Positions 13,159-21,520 are shown, counted from the first letter of the stretch. The stretch is DNA of 64,000 bases from Paraburkholderia sp. FT54 (GCF_031585635.1 NZ_CP134195.1:310001-374000), one strand, 5' to 3'. Program-made: numbers and translations. Notes: a model not told the origin generated them from the sequence alone.

Positions 13159-13895
13159 GCGCTTGAGGCGGCCTCGTCGGCGAAGGGCGTGCCGTCGGCG
13201 TCGGGCACGAAGACGTAGCCTTTGCCGCGCACCGTCTGCACGTAGCAGGGATTCGACGGGTCGTCTTCGATCACGCGGCGCAGGCGCCAGATCGGCACGT
13301 CGAGGCTGCGGTCGCGGAAGGCGAGATTGTCGCGATGCACGAGATCGTGAATCAGCACGCGCGACAGGACCTTGTACGGATTGTTGACGAAGATTTTCAG
13401 GAGCGCGAACTCACTGTCGCGCAACGGCAGCTTCGAGCTGTCGCGGCACAGCGAACGCGTGGCGAAGTCGAGCTCGAACGGGCCGAAGCGATACGGCTTG
13501 CGGGCTTCCGGCGCGCTCGTGGTGGACGGTCCGCGCCGGCGCAGCACCGTATGGATGCGGGCGAGCAATTCGCGCGGATCGAACGGCTTGGTCAGGTAGT
13601 CGTCGGCGCCGAGCGAGAGCCCGACGATGCGGTCGGCCACCGTGCCGCGCGCCGTCACGAAGATCACCGGAATGTCGTCGCCGGCGGCGCGCAGCGCGGT
13701 AAGCGCGCGCAAGCCGTCGGTGTTCGGCATCATGATGTCGAGCACGACGACGGACGGCCGTTCGCGTTCGAGCCGGCGCTGGAGATGCGTGCCGTCGTGC
13801 AGCACGGACGCGTCGAAGCCGTTCGATTGCAGAAACTTGCAAAGTAGATCGCGTACGACCGGATCGTCGTCGACGATGAGGACCTGTGGATTCAT
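13155..13895 (-). CDS. OmpR/PhoB-type response regulator, partner of the adjacent kinase
   Basis: A 246-residue protein. The receiver domain (1-115) has the acidic pocket DDD at 9-11, phospho-acceptor Asp53 in VLDIMMP, and the Lys of LTKPF. The C-terminal winged helix (about 135-235) ends RGKGYVFVPD. It is the first gene of the operon with the kinase. It is clearly paralogous to the regulator at 16263-16991: both share the receiver layout, the LRRRG linker and RSLDVPIWRLRR/RSLDVSIWRLRR in the DNA-binding domain. Confidence 0.93.
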   Translation of the reverse strand: MNPQVLIVDDDPVVRDLLCKFLQSNGFDASVLHDGTHLQRRLERERPSVVVLDIMMPNTDGLRALTALRAAGDDIPVIFVTARGTVADRIVGLSLGADDYLTKPFDPRELLARIHTVLRRRGPSTTSAPEARKPYRFGPFELDFATRSLCRDSSKLPLRDSEFALLKIFVNNPYKVLSRVLIHDLVHRDNLAFRDRSLDVPIWRLRRVIEDDPSNPCYVQTVRGKGYVFVPDADGTPFADEAASSA

Positions 13896-14305
13896 GGCGA
13901 AATTTTAGACTGGCGCGCATGACGCGCGGCCGACTGTTTTCTTACCAATGCTTACGTCATGCCGCGCCGCCTTGGGCGACTCGCTTGTCAGGCCCGTCAC
14001 GCAAGGCTCCCGGCATATTTCAGCGGCGCCCTGCCTCGCGCCGTGCGCGAGCGGTGCCGAATTCGTTTCGCACCGCCAACCTCCCTCCGAAGAAACAATT
14101 TGCGCCTATTTGGAACTGGCCGCAACGCATAGGAACGGGTGGTAAGAACCGCCGGAAAGCGCGCTTTCCTTCATGCATCGGTACTGCGTGGCGGGCGAGA
14201 TGATTCGTCGTGCAGTACGTTGCGCCGCATGCCGAAAACAGCCTAACGCCTTGGGCCTACGGCAGGCGGCGTGAAATCGAAACCTAGCGCCATGCGAGGC
14301 TTATC
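13896..14305. other. 410-base intergenic region with an inverted repeat near the regulator start
   Basis: The region separates the divergent regulator and a small plus-strand gene. GGCGCGCATGACG (13912-13924) and CGTCATGCCGCGCC (13955-13968) form an inverted repeat of 13 pairs with one bulge, separated by 30 bases and lying 17 bases ahead of the regulator start. It may be a 5' leader hairpin or a regulator site. The remainder shows no gene I can support. Confidence 0.5.
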
Positions 14306-14488
14306 ATGACCGTTCACAGCAATCTCTCTTCCACCCGCTTTTCTTCTCTGGCGCCGACGCCGCCGGCAGAAAGGCCTGCAACCGCCAACAACCCGGGCGC
14401 CGCCACGCCGGCACGGGAGTCCGCCACTCAGGCGCAGCCGTCGCTGCCCGCCGGGCTCGTCGGGCATCACGTCAACACGACAGCCTGA
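14306..14488 (+). CDS. Small Pro/Ala/Thr-rich protein of unknown function
   Basis: A 60-residue frame starting ATG at 14306 with a GAGG ribosome site 7 bases upstream. The product is hydrophilic and low in complexity (many Ala, Pro, Ser, Thr) with no signal peptide or known motif. It precedes two exported-protein genes in the same direction. The ribosome site is the main support; it could still be spurious. Confidence 0.4.
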   Translation: MTVHSNLSSTRFSSLAPTPPAERPATANNPGAATPARESATQAQPSLPAGLVGHHVNTTA

Positions 14489-14503
14489 CGTATCGAGGCC
14501 CAT

Positions 14504-14701
14504 GTGTCGACCCCGAGAATTCTTCACCGCTTCATGCGTGTCGTCGCGTGGTTGACGCTCGGCGCGGCGCTGCTGCCTTTGGGTGGCTGCGCCGTTGCCG
14601 CGCTACCGTGCCGGCTGACTTCGGCCACGCTGAAAATCATCCCGGTCGTCGGCCATGCCGCGGCCTCGCCGTTCGATATGTGTTCATCCGCGATCGACTG
14701 A
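14504..14701 (+). CDS. Small lipoprotein, DUF6726-like
   Basis: A 65-residue protein from GTG at 14504, which has a GAGG site 5 bases upstream; ATG at 14534 is an alternative without one. It has a hydrophobic signal, a lipobox LGGC near residues 26-29, and then ALPCRLTSATLKIIPVVGH, followed by AAASPFDMCSSAID. That Cys-containing pattern is the one I associate with the DUF6726 small lipoproteins. The role is unknown. The next gene starts 3 bases after its stop. Confidence 0.65.
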   Translation: MSTPRILHRFMRVVAWLTLGAALLPLGGCAVAALPCRLTSATLKIIPVVGHAAASPFDMCSSAID

Positions 14702-14704
14702 ATC

Positions 14705-15418
14705 ATGACACTCAAACGGATTGCCTGCGGGCTGGCGTTGCTGGGCGGCGTGTTCGCGTCGAGCGCTCAAGCGCAACCGCCCGCGCGCGACGCCAGCGCG
14801 GCGAGCGCCGCGTCGAAGGACTCAGCCACCGATGCGCGGCGGCGCTCGCAAGACGCGCCGTTCGCGTTCCGTGGCGTGGCGCTCGGCATCACGCTCGACG
14901 AATTCCGCGCAGGCTCGACCGTGCGGGCGACGCCGCCCGGCAGCGTGCCGGTCTGCGAAACGGATGTGCAGGCGGGCGCGCTCGGCATGCGGCTCAAGTC
15001 GCACGACAGTCTGACGGTGGCCTGCCGCTGGGCGCATCGCGCGGACAACGGCTGGGCGGTGTCGCAAGCGGTGGTCGATGGTGCGCCCGCGCTGGAGCAC
15101 GTGCTGCGTTTTGCGCGCGTGGACGGGCAAAGCGCGCTGCATCTATACGAGATTTCTTTCGTGATCGACGAGATCACCGCCGAGGACTTGCGCGACGCGC
15201 TCGCGGACCGCTATGGGCCGCCGCGTCTCGCGACGCGGAACGCGTCGGCGACAGGCGCGATGCCCACGTATGTCTGGGAAAACGCGGTGAGTTCGATCAC
15301 GTTGTGCTTTCTGCCGGGCACGCGCAACGGCACGCTCACCTATCTGCTGAAGGGCTCGGATGCGTGGGTGAAGTCGGTCGTGCGGCAATGGCAGGCAAGC
15401 GGCGCGGAGGCGGGCTGA
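14705..15418 (+). CDS. Secreted protein of unknown function
   Basis: A 237-residue protein with a clear Sec signal (MTLKRIACGLALLGGVFASSAQAQ, cut after AQA near residue 23). The mature chain begins with an Ala/Ser/Asp-rich linker, then about 180 residues containing FAFRGVALGITLDEFRA, two scattered Cys and a C-terminal basic tail. The GVxLGxTxxEF beginning resembles small periplasmic proteins that bind other envelope proteins, but no family can be named. Start is coupled to the preceding lipoprotein gene. Confidence 0.6.
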   Translation: MTLKRIACGLALLGGVFASSAQAQPPARDASAASAASKDSATDARRRSQDAPFAFRGVALGITLDEFRAGSTVRATPPGSVPVCETDVQAGALGMRLKSHDSLTVACRWAHRADNGWAVSQAVVDGAPALEHVLRFARVDGQSALHLYEISFVIDEITAEDLRDALADRYGPPRLATRNASATGAMPTYVWENAVSSITLCFLPGTRNGTLTYLLKGSDAWVKSVVRQWQASGAEAG

Positions 15419-15433
15419 TGAGCGGCACTGAGT

Positions 15434-15480
15434 GTGGCCAATGAGTGGCCCAATGAGTGGCCCAATGAGCGCGCCCATGA
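15434..15480 (+). repeat. 12-bp tandem repeat in the leader of the FlgH-like gene
   Basis: GTGGCCCAATGA is repeated: an 11-base variant at 15434-15444, two exact copies at 15445-15456 and 15457-15468, and a degenerate copy at 15469-15480. It lies between the preceding stop and the ribosome site of the FlgH-like gene. The array could change length by slippage. Confidence 0.8.
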
Positions 15481-15517
15481 CTGTGCCCGTGGGGGCCGTT
15501 TCGAACAAGGAGCATGC

Positions 15518-16189
15518 ATGACTGCGCTACGTCTGACTGTCGCACTGGGTGCGGCCGCTTGCCTTGCGGCATGCGCGAGCCACCAGCAAAACTCGATCGT
15601 CGATACGCCGATGGCGCCGCCGCTCGCCTCGGCGCCGCTGAACGTCAACACACAAGGCGCGATCTATCAGGCCGGCACGCCGCTGCTGCTGTACGAAACA
15701 CCGCGCGCCCAACATATCGGCGACGTGCTGACGATCCGTCTTTCGGAATCGTATAGCGGCAACAACAGCGCGACCGCCGCAGCGAGCCGTTCGAGCAGCA
15801 TTACCGCCGCCGCCGCCGATCAATCCACCAACGCCGCCGCGCGGCTCGCGCGACTGTTCAACATCGGCTCGGCGAGCACCGAATACAAAGGACAGGGCAG
15901 TCTCACCGACGTGAGCGGCATGAGCGGCACGCTGGCTGTCACCGTGATCGGCACGATGTCGACTGGCAACCTCGTGGTGTCGGGCGAGAAGGTGATTGCG
16001 ATGAGCGGCAACCGCGACCGGCTTCGACTGTCGGGCATCGTCAACCCCAAGGATATCGAAGCGGGCAACTACGTGGCGTCGAGCAAGGTCGCGAACGCGC
16101 GCATCGAACAGGCCGGCGTGGGCATGGTGTCCGACTCCACGACGATGGGCTGGCTGCAGAGAATGTTCATGAGCGTGCTGACGTTCTGA
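15518..16189 (+). CDS. FlgH (flagellar L-ring) family lipoprotein, isolated paralogue
   Basis: A 223-residue outer-membrane lipoprotein (lipobox LAAC, Cys19). Family markers run through it: GAIYQAG, an early HIGDVLTIRLSES segment, GTLAVTVIGTMSTGNLVVSGEKVI, LRLSGIVNPKDIEAGNYVASSKVANARIEQAG, then the GWLQRMF ending. FlgH normally builds the L-ring around the flagellar rod, encoded among other flagellar genes. No flagellar gene is near. The ATG at 15518 has an AAGGAG site 5 bases upstream; in-frame starts from 15434 would put 28 residues ahead of the signal peptide. Its neighbours are two OmpR-type regulators. Confidence 0.85.
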   Translation: MTALRLTVALGAAACLAACASHQQNSIVDTPMAPPLASAPLNVNTQGAIYQAGTPLLLYETPRAQHIGDVLTIRLSESYSGNNSATAAASRSSSITAAAADQSTNAAARLARLFNIGSASTEYKGQGSLTDVSGMSGTLAVTVIGTMSTGNLVVSGEKVIAMSGNRDRLRLSGIVNPKDIEAGNYVASSKVANARIEQAGVGMVSDSTTMGWLQRMFMSVLTF

Positions 16190-16225
16190 GCCGGCGACGC
16201 GTTGCATAGCTGGGACGCAGGAGAG

Positions 16226-16257
16226 GCATGAAGCGGGATATCCATCGCACTTCATGC
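16226..16257. other. Hairpin between convergent flgH-like and regulator genes
   Basis: GCATGAAG (16226-16233) and CTTCATGC (16250-16257) form an 8-bp perfect stem with a 16-base loop. There is no U-run, so a terminator role is only possible. Confidence 0.35.
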
Positions 16258-16262
16258 ACGCG

Positions 16263-16991
16263 TTACGCGCTGCGTTCCGCTGCGCCGATTTCACCGTCCG
16301 GCACGAACACGTAGCCGCGTCCCCACACGGTTTGCACATAGCGCGGCTCGGACGGATCCACTTCGATCAGCCGGCGCAAACGCCAGATCGACACATCCAG
16401 GCTGCGATTGCGATGCGGCTCGCTATTGCCGTGCAGTTTCTCCAGCAACTGCGCGCGCGTGAGTACGGTCATCGCGTGGCCGACGAAGACCTTGAGCATG
16501 GCGAATTCACTTGAACGCAACGTGATGCGCTCGCCGTCACGGCGTAGTTCGCGCGCCGGAAAATTCACTTCGAAACGGCCGAAGCGGTACGGCGCGCGCT
16601 GCTCCGGTGCGCTCGGCGCAATCGTGCCGCGACGGCGCAGTACGGTGCGAATCCGCGCGACCAGTTCGCTCGGTTCGAAGGGTTTGCCGAGATAATCGTC
16701 CGCGCCGAGTTCGAGGCCGATCACGCGGTCGATCGGATCGGAGCGCGCGGTCAGCAGAATCACGGGAATGTCGTCGCCGGCCACCCGCAGGGCGCGCAGC
16801 GCGCTGATGCCGTCGAGCTCCGGCATCATGATGTCGAGCACGATCAGGGCAGGACGTTCGTCCTGCAAGCGACGCTGCAGCGCCATGCCGTGCTCGAGCG
16901 TGTCCACCTTGAAGCCGCGCCCTTGCAGATAGCCGCTGACGAGCTCACGTACGACGGGGTCGTCGTCGACGACGAGAATGGATTGGTTCAT
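16263..16991 (-). CDS. OmpR-type response regulator without an adjacent kinase
   Basis: A 242-residue protein with receiver residues DDD at 9-11, Asp53 in VLDIMMP, and LGKPF, then a winged-helix output domain ending WGRGYVFVPDG. It closely resembles the regulator at 13155-13895 across its length. No histidine kinase gene adjoins it, so it is an orphan that may take phosphate from the kinase at 11887-13158 or a distant one. It converges on the FlgH-like gene. Confidence 0.92.
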   Translation of the reverse strand: MNQSILVVDDDPVVRELVSGYLQGRGFKVDTLEHGMALQRRLQDERPALIVLDIMMPELDGISALRALRVAGDDIPVILLTARSDPIDRVIGLELGADDYLGKPFEPSELVARIRTVLRRRGTIAPSAPEQRAPYRFGRFEVNFPARELRRDGERITLRSSEFAMLKVFVGHAMTVLTRAQLLEKLHGNSEPHRNRSLDVSIWRLRRLIEVDPSEPRYVQTVWGRGYVFVPDGEIGAAERSA

Positions 16992-17047
16992 TCAGGTCAT
17001 CTTAGAGAACGGCGCGTGCGCAGCAAAGGGCGTAACGCTTTCGAATC

Positions 17048-17067
17048 CTTTCTCGTGTAAGAGAAAG
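17048..17067. other. Small perfect inverted repeat upstream of the orphan regulator
   Basis: CTTTCTC (17048-17054) and GAGAAAG (17061-17067) flank 6 bases, 56 bases ahead of the regulator start and 16 bases past the lipoprotein stop. It could be a weak terminator or an operator. Confidence 0.3.
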
Positions 17068-17083
17068 CAGGCAGCCCGCGCCG

Positions 17084-17707
17084 CTAGTTCGCCTGGGAGG
17101 TCTGAATGGTCTGCAGCGGCCGGCGCGCAAAGTCGGTTCGATTGGCCACCATCCGCTCGATCAGGCCATTGAGCTTGGTCGACGCCGAAGAGAAACGGTC
17201 GGTGTTCAGGCCGCCGGTCTGATAGCGGGCCGTCACGAGAATGCGGCCGTTCTGAATCAGCGTCAGGTCGATGATCGACAGATACTGGATCGTTTCGTCG
17301 CTGAACGAGCGACGGCCGTAATCGATTGCGGCGTTGTAGACGAGGCGCGCCTCGCAGCCGGCCGGCGAGGTGCCCGGATTGTAGACGTCCGAACGAATGC
17401 CGCGCCGGTCGAGCGCGAGTTGCAGCGCCGGCACGAAATCGCCGACCGACACGTTCTGGTTCACTTCGATGCAGACGTTGTGCACGTCGGCCGGCCGGCC
17501 ATTGACGAAAGTCGGCGTCGAATAATTCGCGGCGATCGCGTAGCCCGCCTGAATCACGGAGCCGGTGGCGTCGGCGGCCTGGATCAGCGTCCATGCGCAG
17601 CCATTCAGGCCGACCGCCAGCACAGCGGAAACGGCGAGCCACGCGCAAGGACGCCGCAACGTGACCCACGCGGCCCGTGGGGCCCGCGTGAAAGCATAAG
17701 CGCGCAT
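17084..17707 (-). CDS. Lipoprotein resembling the Sbal_3080 family
   Basis: A 207-residue protein with a long basic n-region, a hydrophobic stretch and a lipobox LNGC near residues 33-36. The mature part has NVCIEVNQNV, ALQLALDRRGIRSDVY, a conserved Cys (PAGCEARLVYNA) and ILVTARYQTGGLN. This pattern is like small lipoproteins filed as Sbal_3080 family, which have no known function. I chose ATG 17707; in-frame ATGs at 17716 and 17725 are equally without a ribosome site. Confidence 0.6.
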   Translation of the reverse strand: MRAYAFTRAPRAAWVTLRRPCAWLAVSAVLAVGLNGCAWTLIQAADATGSVIQAGYAIAANYSTPTFVNGRPADVHNVCIEVNQNVSVGDFVPALQLALDRRGIRSDVYNPGTSPAGCEARLVYNAAIDYGRRSFSDETIQYLSIIDLTLIQNGRILVTARYQTGGLNTDRFSSASTKLNGLIERMVANRTDFARRPLQTIQTSQAN

Positions 17708-17804
17708 GCTCGGCATGAAGATCATGAGGCGGTGCCCGGTCGCGAGTCAGTGGATGCGGTGAATTACAGCGAATCACAGCGGATAGCTGCGATCACGTTC
17801 CCGA

Positions 17805-18275
17805 TTAGCGCGTGACGCGCAGGCGGAGTTCGGTTTGCCCTTGCACGCTTGCCGTGACGCTCACGCGACGCCCGGCGGTGGTGACGATGAAATGCTGGCG
17901 CGCCGGTGTGTTGACGTCGTGCACGACGTTCGGGAAGCAGGCAGCGATATCGGCGCCGAATTCCTCGAGCGGATCGTTGACGACGCCGTCGGCTTGCCAA
18001 TGCGCGTGCCAGTGACAATCGTACGCGTGCGTGGTGGCGTGGCAGTCGTCGGCGGTCGAGATGCCCGGCAGTTGCGCTGCGGCCAGAGTCGGCAATTGCC
18101 GGAAATCAGCGGCGTCGACGATGTGTTTGAGCGCGGGGCAAACGTCGGCCGGCTCGTTGGCCAGGTTAGCCTGGGTCGCTTGTGCTGCATGCGCGGCGCT
18201 CGTGACGAGCAGCGCGGTGCCGAGAGCCAGCGCGAGGCGCTGGGTCAAAGGATGGGAGCGGCGATCGAATGACAT
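17805..18275 (-). CDS. Secreted Cys/His-containing protein of unknown function
   Basis: A 156-residue protein from ATG 18275, where a normal Sec signal peptide begins (MSFDRRSHPLTQRLALALG, cut after AHA). The mature chain has paired Cys (VCPALKHI, DDCHATTHAYDCHWHAHW, ACFPNVVHDV). The His/Cys cluster near the middle might bind a metal, but that is inference. No family recognised. Confidence 0.55.
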   Translation of the reverse strand: MSFDRRSHPLTQRLALALGTALLVTSAAHAAQATQANLANEPADVCPALKHIVDAADFRQLPTLAAAQLPGISTADDCHATTHAYDCHWHAHWQADGVVNDPLEEFGADIAACFPNVVHDVNTPARQHFIVTTAGRRVSVTASVQGQTELRLRVTR

Positions 18276-18576
18276 GGGCGGAGTATCCAGTAGCGGTGAA
18301 TGACGTGGGCAGGACGTTTTGCGGCCCGCACGGCTATCGTCGCCGCTGGGAGGCATTTCCAAAGCGCGGAACAGCTTGCCCGCTTCGCAAATGCTTTCGA
18401 ACTGTTCTCGCGTGTTTCGGGATGTTGCGGTGTATTGCCTGGGACCACGAAGGGATGCGGCGCGGGCCGTTGCGATCTGGCGTGGCTGGGTGAAGCGGTG
18501 CGGCGTGAGCGAGTGTTGCGGCTGAACAACCGCGCCCGTGGCCGGTACGGCCGGTGTGGCGCGGTTCGCCAGTCAC
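18276..18576. other. Intergenic stretch
   Basis: These 301 bases lie between the stop of the SDR gene and the start of the secreted protein, both on the minus strand. No promoter, terminator or small gene stands out. Confidence 0.4.
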
Positions 18577-19386
18577 TCAACCAAGCGTGAGACCACCGTC
18601 TACATGAATCACCTGGCCGGTGATATGACGCGCTTCGTCGGAAAGCAGGAACGCGATAAGCGCGGCGACATCCGCGGGTTCGGCGACATGGCCGAGCGGC
18701 GTCGCTTCGGCGGCGCGAGTCCACACCTGTGCATTATCGACACTCGGCCCGCGATCTTTACGGGTATAGCCGGGCGCCACACAATTGACCGTCACGCCGT
18801 GCGGCGCAAGTTCGGTGGCCGCGGTTTTCGCCAGCGACTCGAGCGCCGCTTTCGCCGCAGCCGTCGCGGCAAACGGCGCGTCCGCGCGATAGCGGTGCGC
18901 GACGAACGAACTGAGCGCGACTACGCGGCCGCGCCTGGAGGTTTCCAGCGCGGGCGTCGCGCGTTTGACGAGCGCTGCGAACGCGGCTGGCATCGCGGCG
19001 AAGGCTGCGCCGAGCGCGTCGGGATCGAGCGCATTCAGCGTTTGGCGCTGCGCGTGCCCGGCGTTGGCGACGAGTTGATCGAGTGCACCGAAGCTCGCCA
19101 GCGTTTGATGGATCACATGTTCCGCGGCGCCGCGTTCGGCAAGATCGCCGAACACCGTTGCGCAGCGTGCGCCGTTTGCGCTGCAATCGACGGCGACTTG
19201 CGCGAGCCGTTCACGCGCTTCCTGATCGGCGCCGCGTGCGTGCAACATCAAGGCCGAGCGTGGCGCGGCGATGCGCCGGGCCAGCGCGGCGCCGATGCCG
19301 GAACCCGCGCCGGTGATCAGCACGACGCGCTCGAATCCGGCGCTGCCGGCGTCGTTCAGCGCGTCCACGTCGCTCATGCTGCTCAT
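18577..19386 (-). CDS. Short-chain dehydrogenase (SDR) lacking the catalytic Tyr
   Basis: A 269-residue classical SDR. TGAGSGIG near 25-32 binds the nucleotide, VANAGHA near 108-114 is the NAG motif, Ser160 in LSSFV is present, and PGYTRKDRG and a C-terminal DGGLTLG follow. The YxxxK motif reads TAAAK, with Thr175 in the Tyr position and Lys179 kept. Without the Tyr, normal hydride chemistry is doubtful. The gene overlaps the preceding ABC transporter gene by ATGA, so the two are translationally coupled. Role unknown. Confidence 0.85.
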   Translation of the reverse strand: MSSMSDVDALNDAGSAGFERVVLITGAGSGIGAALARRIAAPRSALMLHARGADQEARERLAQVAVDCSANGARCATVFGDLAERGAAEHVIHQTLASFGALDQLVANAGHAQRQTLNALDPDALGAAFAAMPAAFAALVKRATPALETSRRGRVVALSSFVAHRYRADAPFAATAAAKAALESLAKTAATELAPHGVTVNCVAPGYTRKDRGPSVDNAQVWTRAAEATPLGHVAEPADVAALIAFLLSDEARHITGQVIHVDGGLTLG

Positions 19387-21134
19387 GCCGCGACCGCTTC
19401 GCCCGAGCGCTCCACCTCGAGCGTTTCGTCGTGGAACGCAGCCAGCGACTCGCGATGCGCGACGCTCACAATCGCGGCCTTCGGCAGTCGCTCAGTGAAG
19501 AGACGATAGAGACGTGCCTCGTTTTCCGCGTCGAGCGCGCTGGTCGCTTCGTCGAGGAACAGATAGTCCGGCTTGTGCAGCAGCACGCGCGCGGCGGCGA
19601 GGCGCTGTTGCTCGCCCGGCGAGAGAATGCGGGTCCAGTGTCCCGATTCCTGCAGACGGTCCGCGTATTCCGACAGATGGCAAACGACGAGCGCTTCGCG
19701 GCATTCGTCGTCCGTGTAGGTGTCGACGGGCGACGGGTAGGCGAGCGCCGCTTTGAGCGTGCCGATCGGCATATAGCTGACCTGCGGGATGAACATCATG
19801 CGCGCGTTGACCGGGGCGTCGATCGAGCCGTCGCCGAACGGCCACAAGCCGGCGAGGGCGCGCATCAGCGTGCTCTTGCCCGAACCCGACGGGCCGCGTA
19901 CCAGCCAGCGCGAGCCCGGCGCAATCGCGACATCGCGAATGCGCGACAACGGGTTGCCGTTGGGCAGGGCGAGTTTGAGGCCGTCGGTGGAGAGCTTGTC
20001 CTCGTCGACGAAATGCAGATTGATGCCGCCATGCGCGGTAGCCGGCGAGACCGATTCCTTCAGACGCGGCGCGTGCACGACACGCTTGAATTCACGCAAC
20101 CGGTTCACGGTGGCGCGCCATTCGACCAAGGTGCCGTAACTGTTGATGAACCACGAGAACGAATCGCTGACGGTGCCGAATGCGCTGGAGATCTGCATCA
20201 GCACGCCGAACGTGAAGGCGCCGGCGAAGTAACGCGGTGCGGCGACCACCAGCGGGAAGATGATCGCGATCTGGCCATAGAAGCTCAGCACGAAGGTGAG
20301 CCGCTTGGTGTACTTCATCACCTGCCACCAGTTGTCGCGGATGCGGCCGAACAGCGAGTGCGCATTCTTCTTCTCGGTGTCCATGCCGTTGTAGAAAGCG
20401 ATCTGCTCGGCGTTTTCACGCAGGCGGATCAGGCCGAAACGGAAATCCGCCTCGACTTTCTGCGCCTGGTAGTTGATCGGCACGAGCGGATGGCCGACTT
20501 TCTGGATGATCAGCGAACCGACCACGGCGTAGAGCGCCGCGGCCCACACCATGTAGCCGGGAATCTCGATCGGCATGCCGCCGAGCGAGATGGTCAACGC
20601 GCCGGCGAGCGACCACAGGATCGTGATGAACGACACCAGCGTGACGACGGTGGACAGCAGGTCGAGCGTCAGCGAGAGGGTGCTGGTGGCGAATGATTGC
20701 AGGTCGTCGCTGATCCGCTGGTCGGGGTTGTCGGCGAGGCGGTCGCGTTCGATCCGGTAGAACGCGCTGTCCTTCAGCCACTCGTTCAGATAGCGCGTGG
20801 TCAGCCACTGGCGCCAGCGGAAGCCGAGCATCTGGCGCAGGTAACGGCCGTACACCGCGAGAATGATGAAGCCGAACGCGAGCCCCGAGAACACCATTAG
20901 CAGGTGGGGGAAGTCATGCACGTTCTTGGTTTGCAGTGCGTTGTAGAAGTCGGCGCTCCAGCGGTTCAGGCGCACGTTGATCCACACGACGAGCAGATTC
21001 ATCACGATGATCGCGACGAGCAGGCCCCAGGCCGTGTTTCGTTCTTCGGAGACCCAATAGGGTTTGATCAGACTCCAGGCGGAGACTTTTTCGTCCGGCG
21101 GCAGCACGGGGCTGGCAGAGGTATTCGGTGTCAT
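19383..21134 (-). CDS. ABC transporter, fused permease and ATPase (SbmA/YddA type)
   Basis: A 583-residue half-transporter. Membrane segments fill the first 330 residues, with the signature region NTAWGLLVAIIVMNLLVVW and DNPDQRISDD, typical of the SbmA/BacA-like ABC family (YddA, peroxisomal ABCD relatives). The ATPase domain follows: Walker A GPSGSGKST, signature LSPGEQQRLAAAR, and Walker B YLFLDEATSALD. Likely substrates are hydrophobic or peptide-like; the real one cannot be read. I chose ATG 21134 because TCAGGA lies 8 bases upstream; ATG 21140 has the ribosome site too close. Confidence 0.9.
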   Translation of the reverse strand: MTPNTSASPVLPPDEKVSAWSLIKPYWVSEERNTAWGLLVAIIVMNLLVVWINVRLNRWSADFYNALQTKNVHDFPHLLMVFSGLAFGFIILAVYGRYLRQMLGFRWRQWLTTRYLNEWLKDSAFYRIERDRLADNPDQRISDDLQSFATSTLSLTLDLLSTVVTLVSFITILWSLAGALTISLGGMPIEIPGYMVWAAALYAVVGSLIIQKVGHPLVPINYQAQKVEADFRFGLIRLRENAEQIAFYNGMDTEKKNAHSLFGRIRDNWWQVMKYTKRLTFVLSFYGQIAIIFPLVVAAPRYFAGAFTFGVLMQISSAFGTVSDSFSWFINSYGTLVEWRATVNRLREFKRVVHAPRLKESVSPATAHGGINLHFVDEDKLSTDGLKLALPNGNPLSRIRDVAIAPGSRWLVRGPSGSGKSTLMRALAGLWPFGDGSIDAPVNARMMFIPQVSYMPIGTLKAALAYPSPVDTYTDDECREALVVCHLSEYADRLQESGHWTRILSPGEQQRLAAARVLLHKPDYLFLDEATSALDAENEARLYRLFTERLPKAAIVSVAHRESLAAFHDETLEVERSGEAVAA

Positions 21135-21477
21135 GAGCATCCTGAAGTAGTGCTGCCCCATTCGGGGCTGACCCATTGAGGCAGGCCCGTCGGCGGGCTG
21201 CCCTGCGGCGGGTTTGCGGTACATGCCCGGGCGTCGTGCTCGACCAACGCACGCCCGGGCGAGCGTCAGATTCTGGCGTGCAGCCCTTAAGCGAAAATTA
21301 ATTTGCGCCGCGAGGCCCTGCGCCCGTGCCGTTGCGAACATGGCGCGACGGCGTGCCGCCCGCGCCGCGTTCGCGCGGCATCCTGTGCTGGCATTGTGCC
21401 AGAGCGCCGCCTTTGGCCGCATCCATAAAGCGAAAGATGGTGCCGGATCAAATCACGCGACGCGGCCAGCCGCTGGT
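21135..21477. other. Intergenic region between the ABC transporter and the thi promoter
   Basis: A perfect 10-bp inverted repeat, GCCCGGGCGT (21223-21232) and ACGCCCGGGC (21249-21258), lies about 90 bases ahead of the ABC start, probably in its 5' leader. The rest is GC-rich and without a supportable gene. Confidence 0.5.
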
Positions 21478-21507
21478 TTGCGGGCGCCGCGCCTTTTATG
21501 GTCTAAT
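21478..21507 (+). promoter_or_regulatory. Possible promoter of the thi operon
   Basis: TTGCGG (21478-21483) and TCTAAT (21502-21507) are 18 bases apart. The start would fall about 7-14 bases ahead of the TPP riboswitch, as expected. Confidence 0.4.
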
Positions 21508-21520
21508 GACCTTCGACGAA

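Noticed and set aside
15434..15480. CRISPR-like repeat
   Set aside because: Units are 12 bases and directly adjacent with no spacers.
15434..15517. Longer FlgH-like start through the 12-bp repeats, giving an EWPN repeat
   Set aside because: It would put 28 residues before the signal peptide; ATG 15518 has a good ribosome site.
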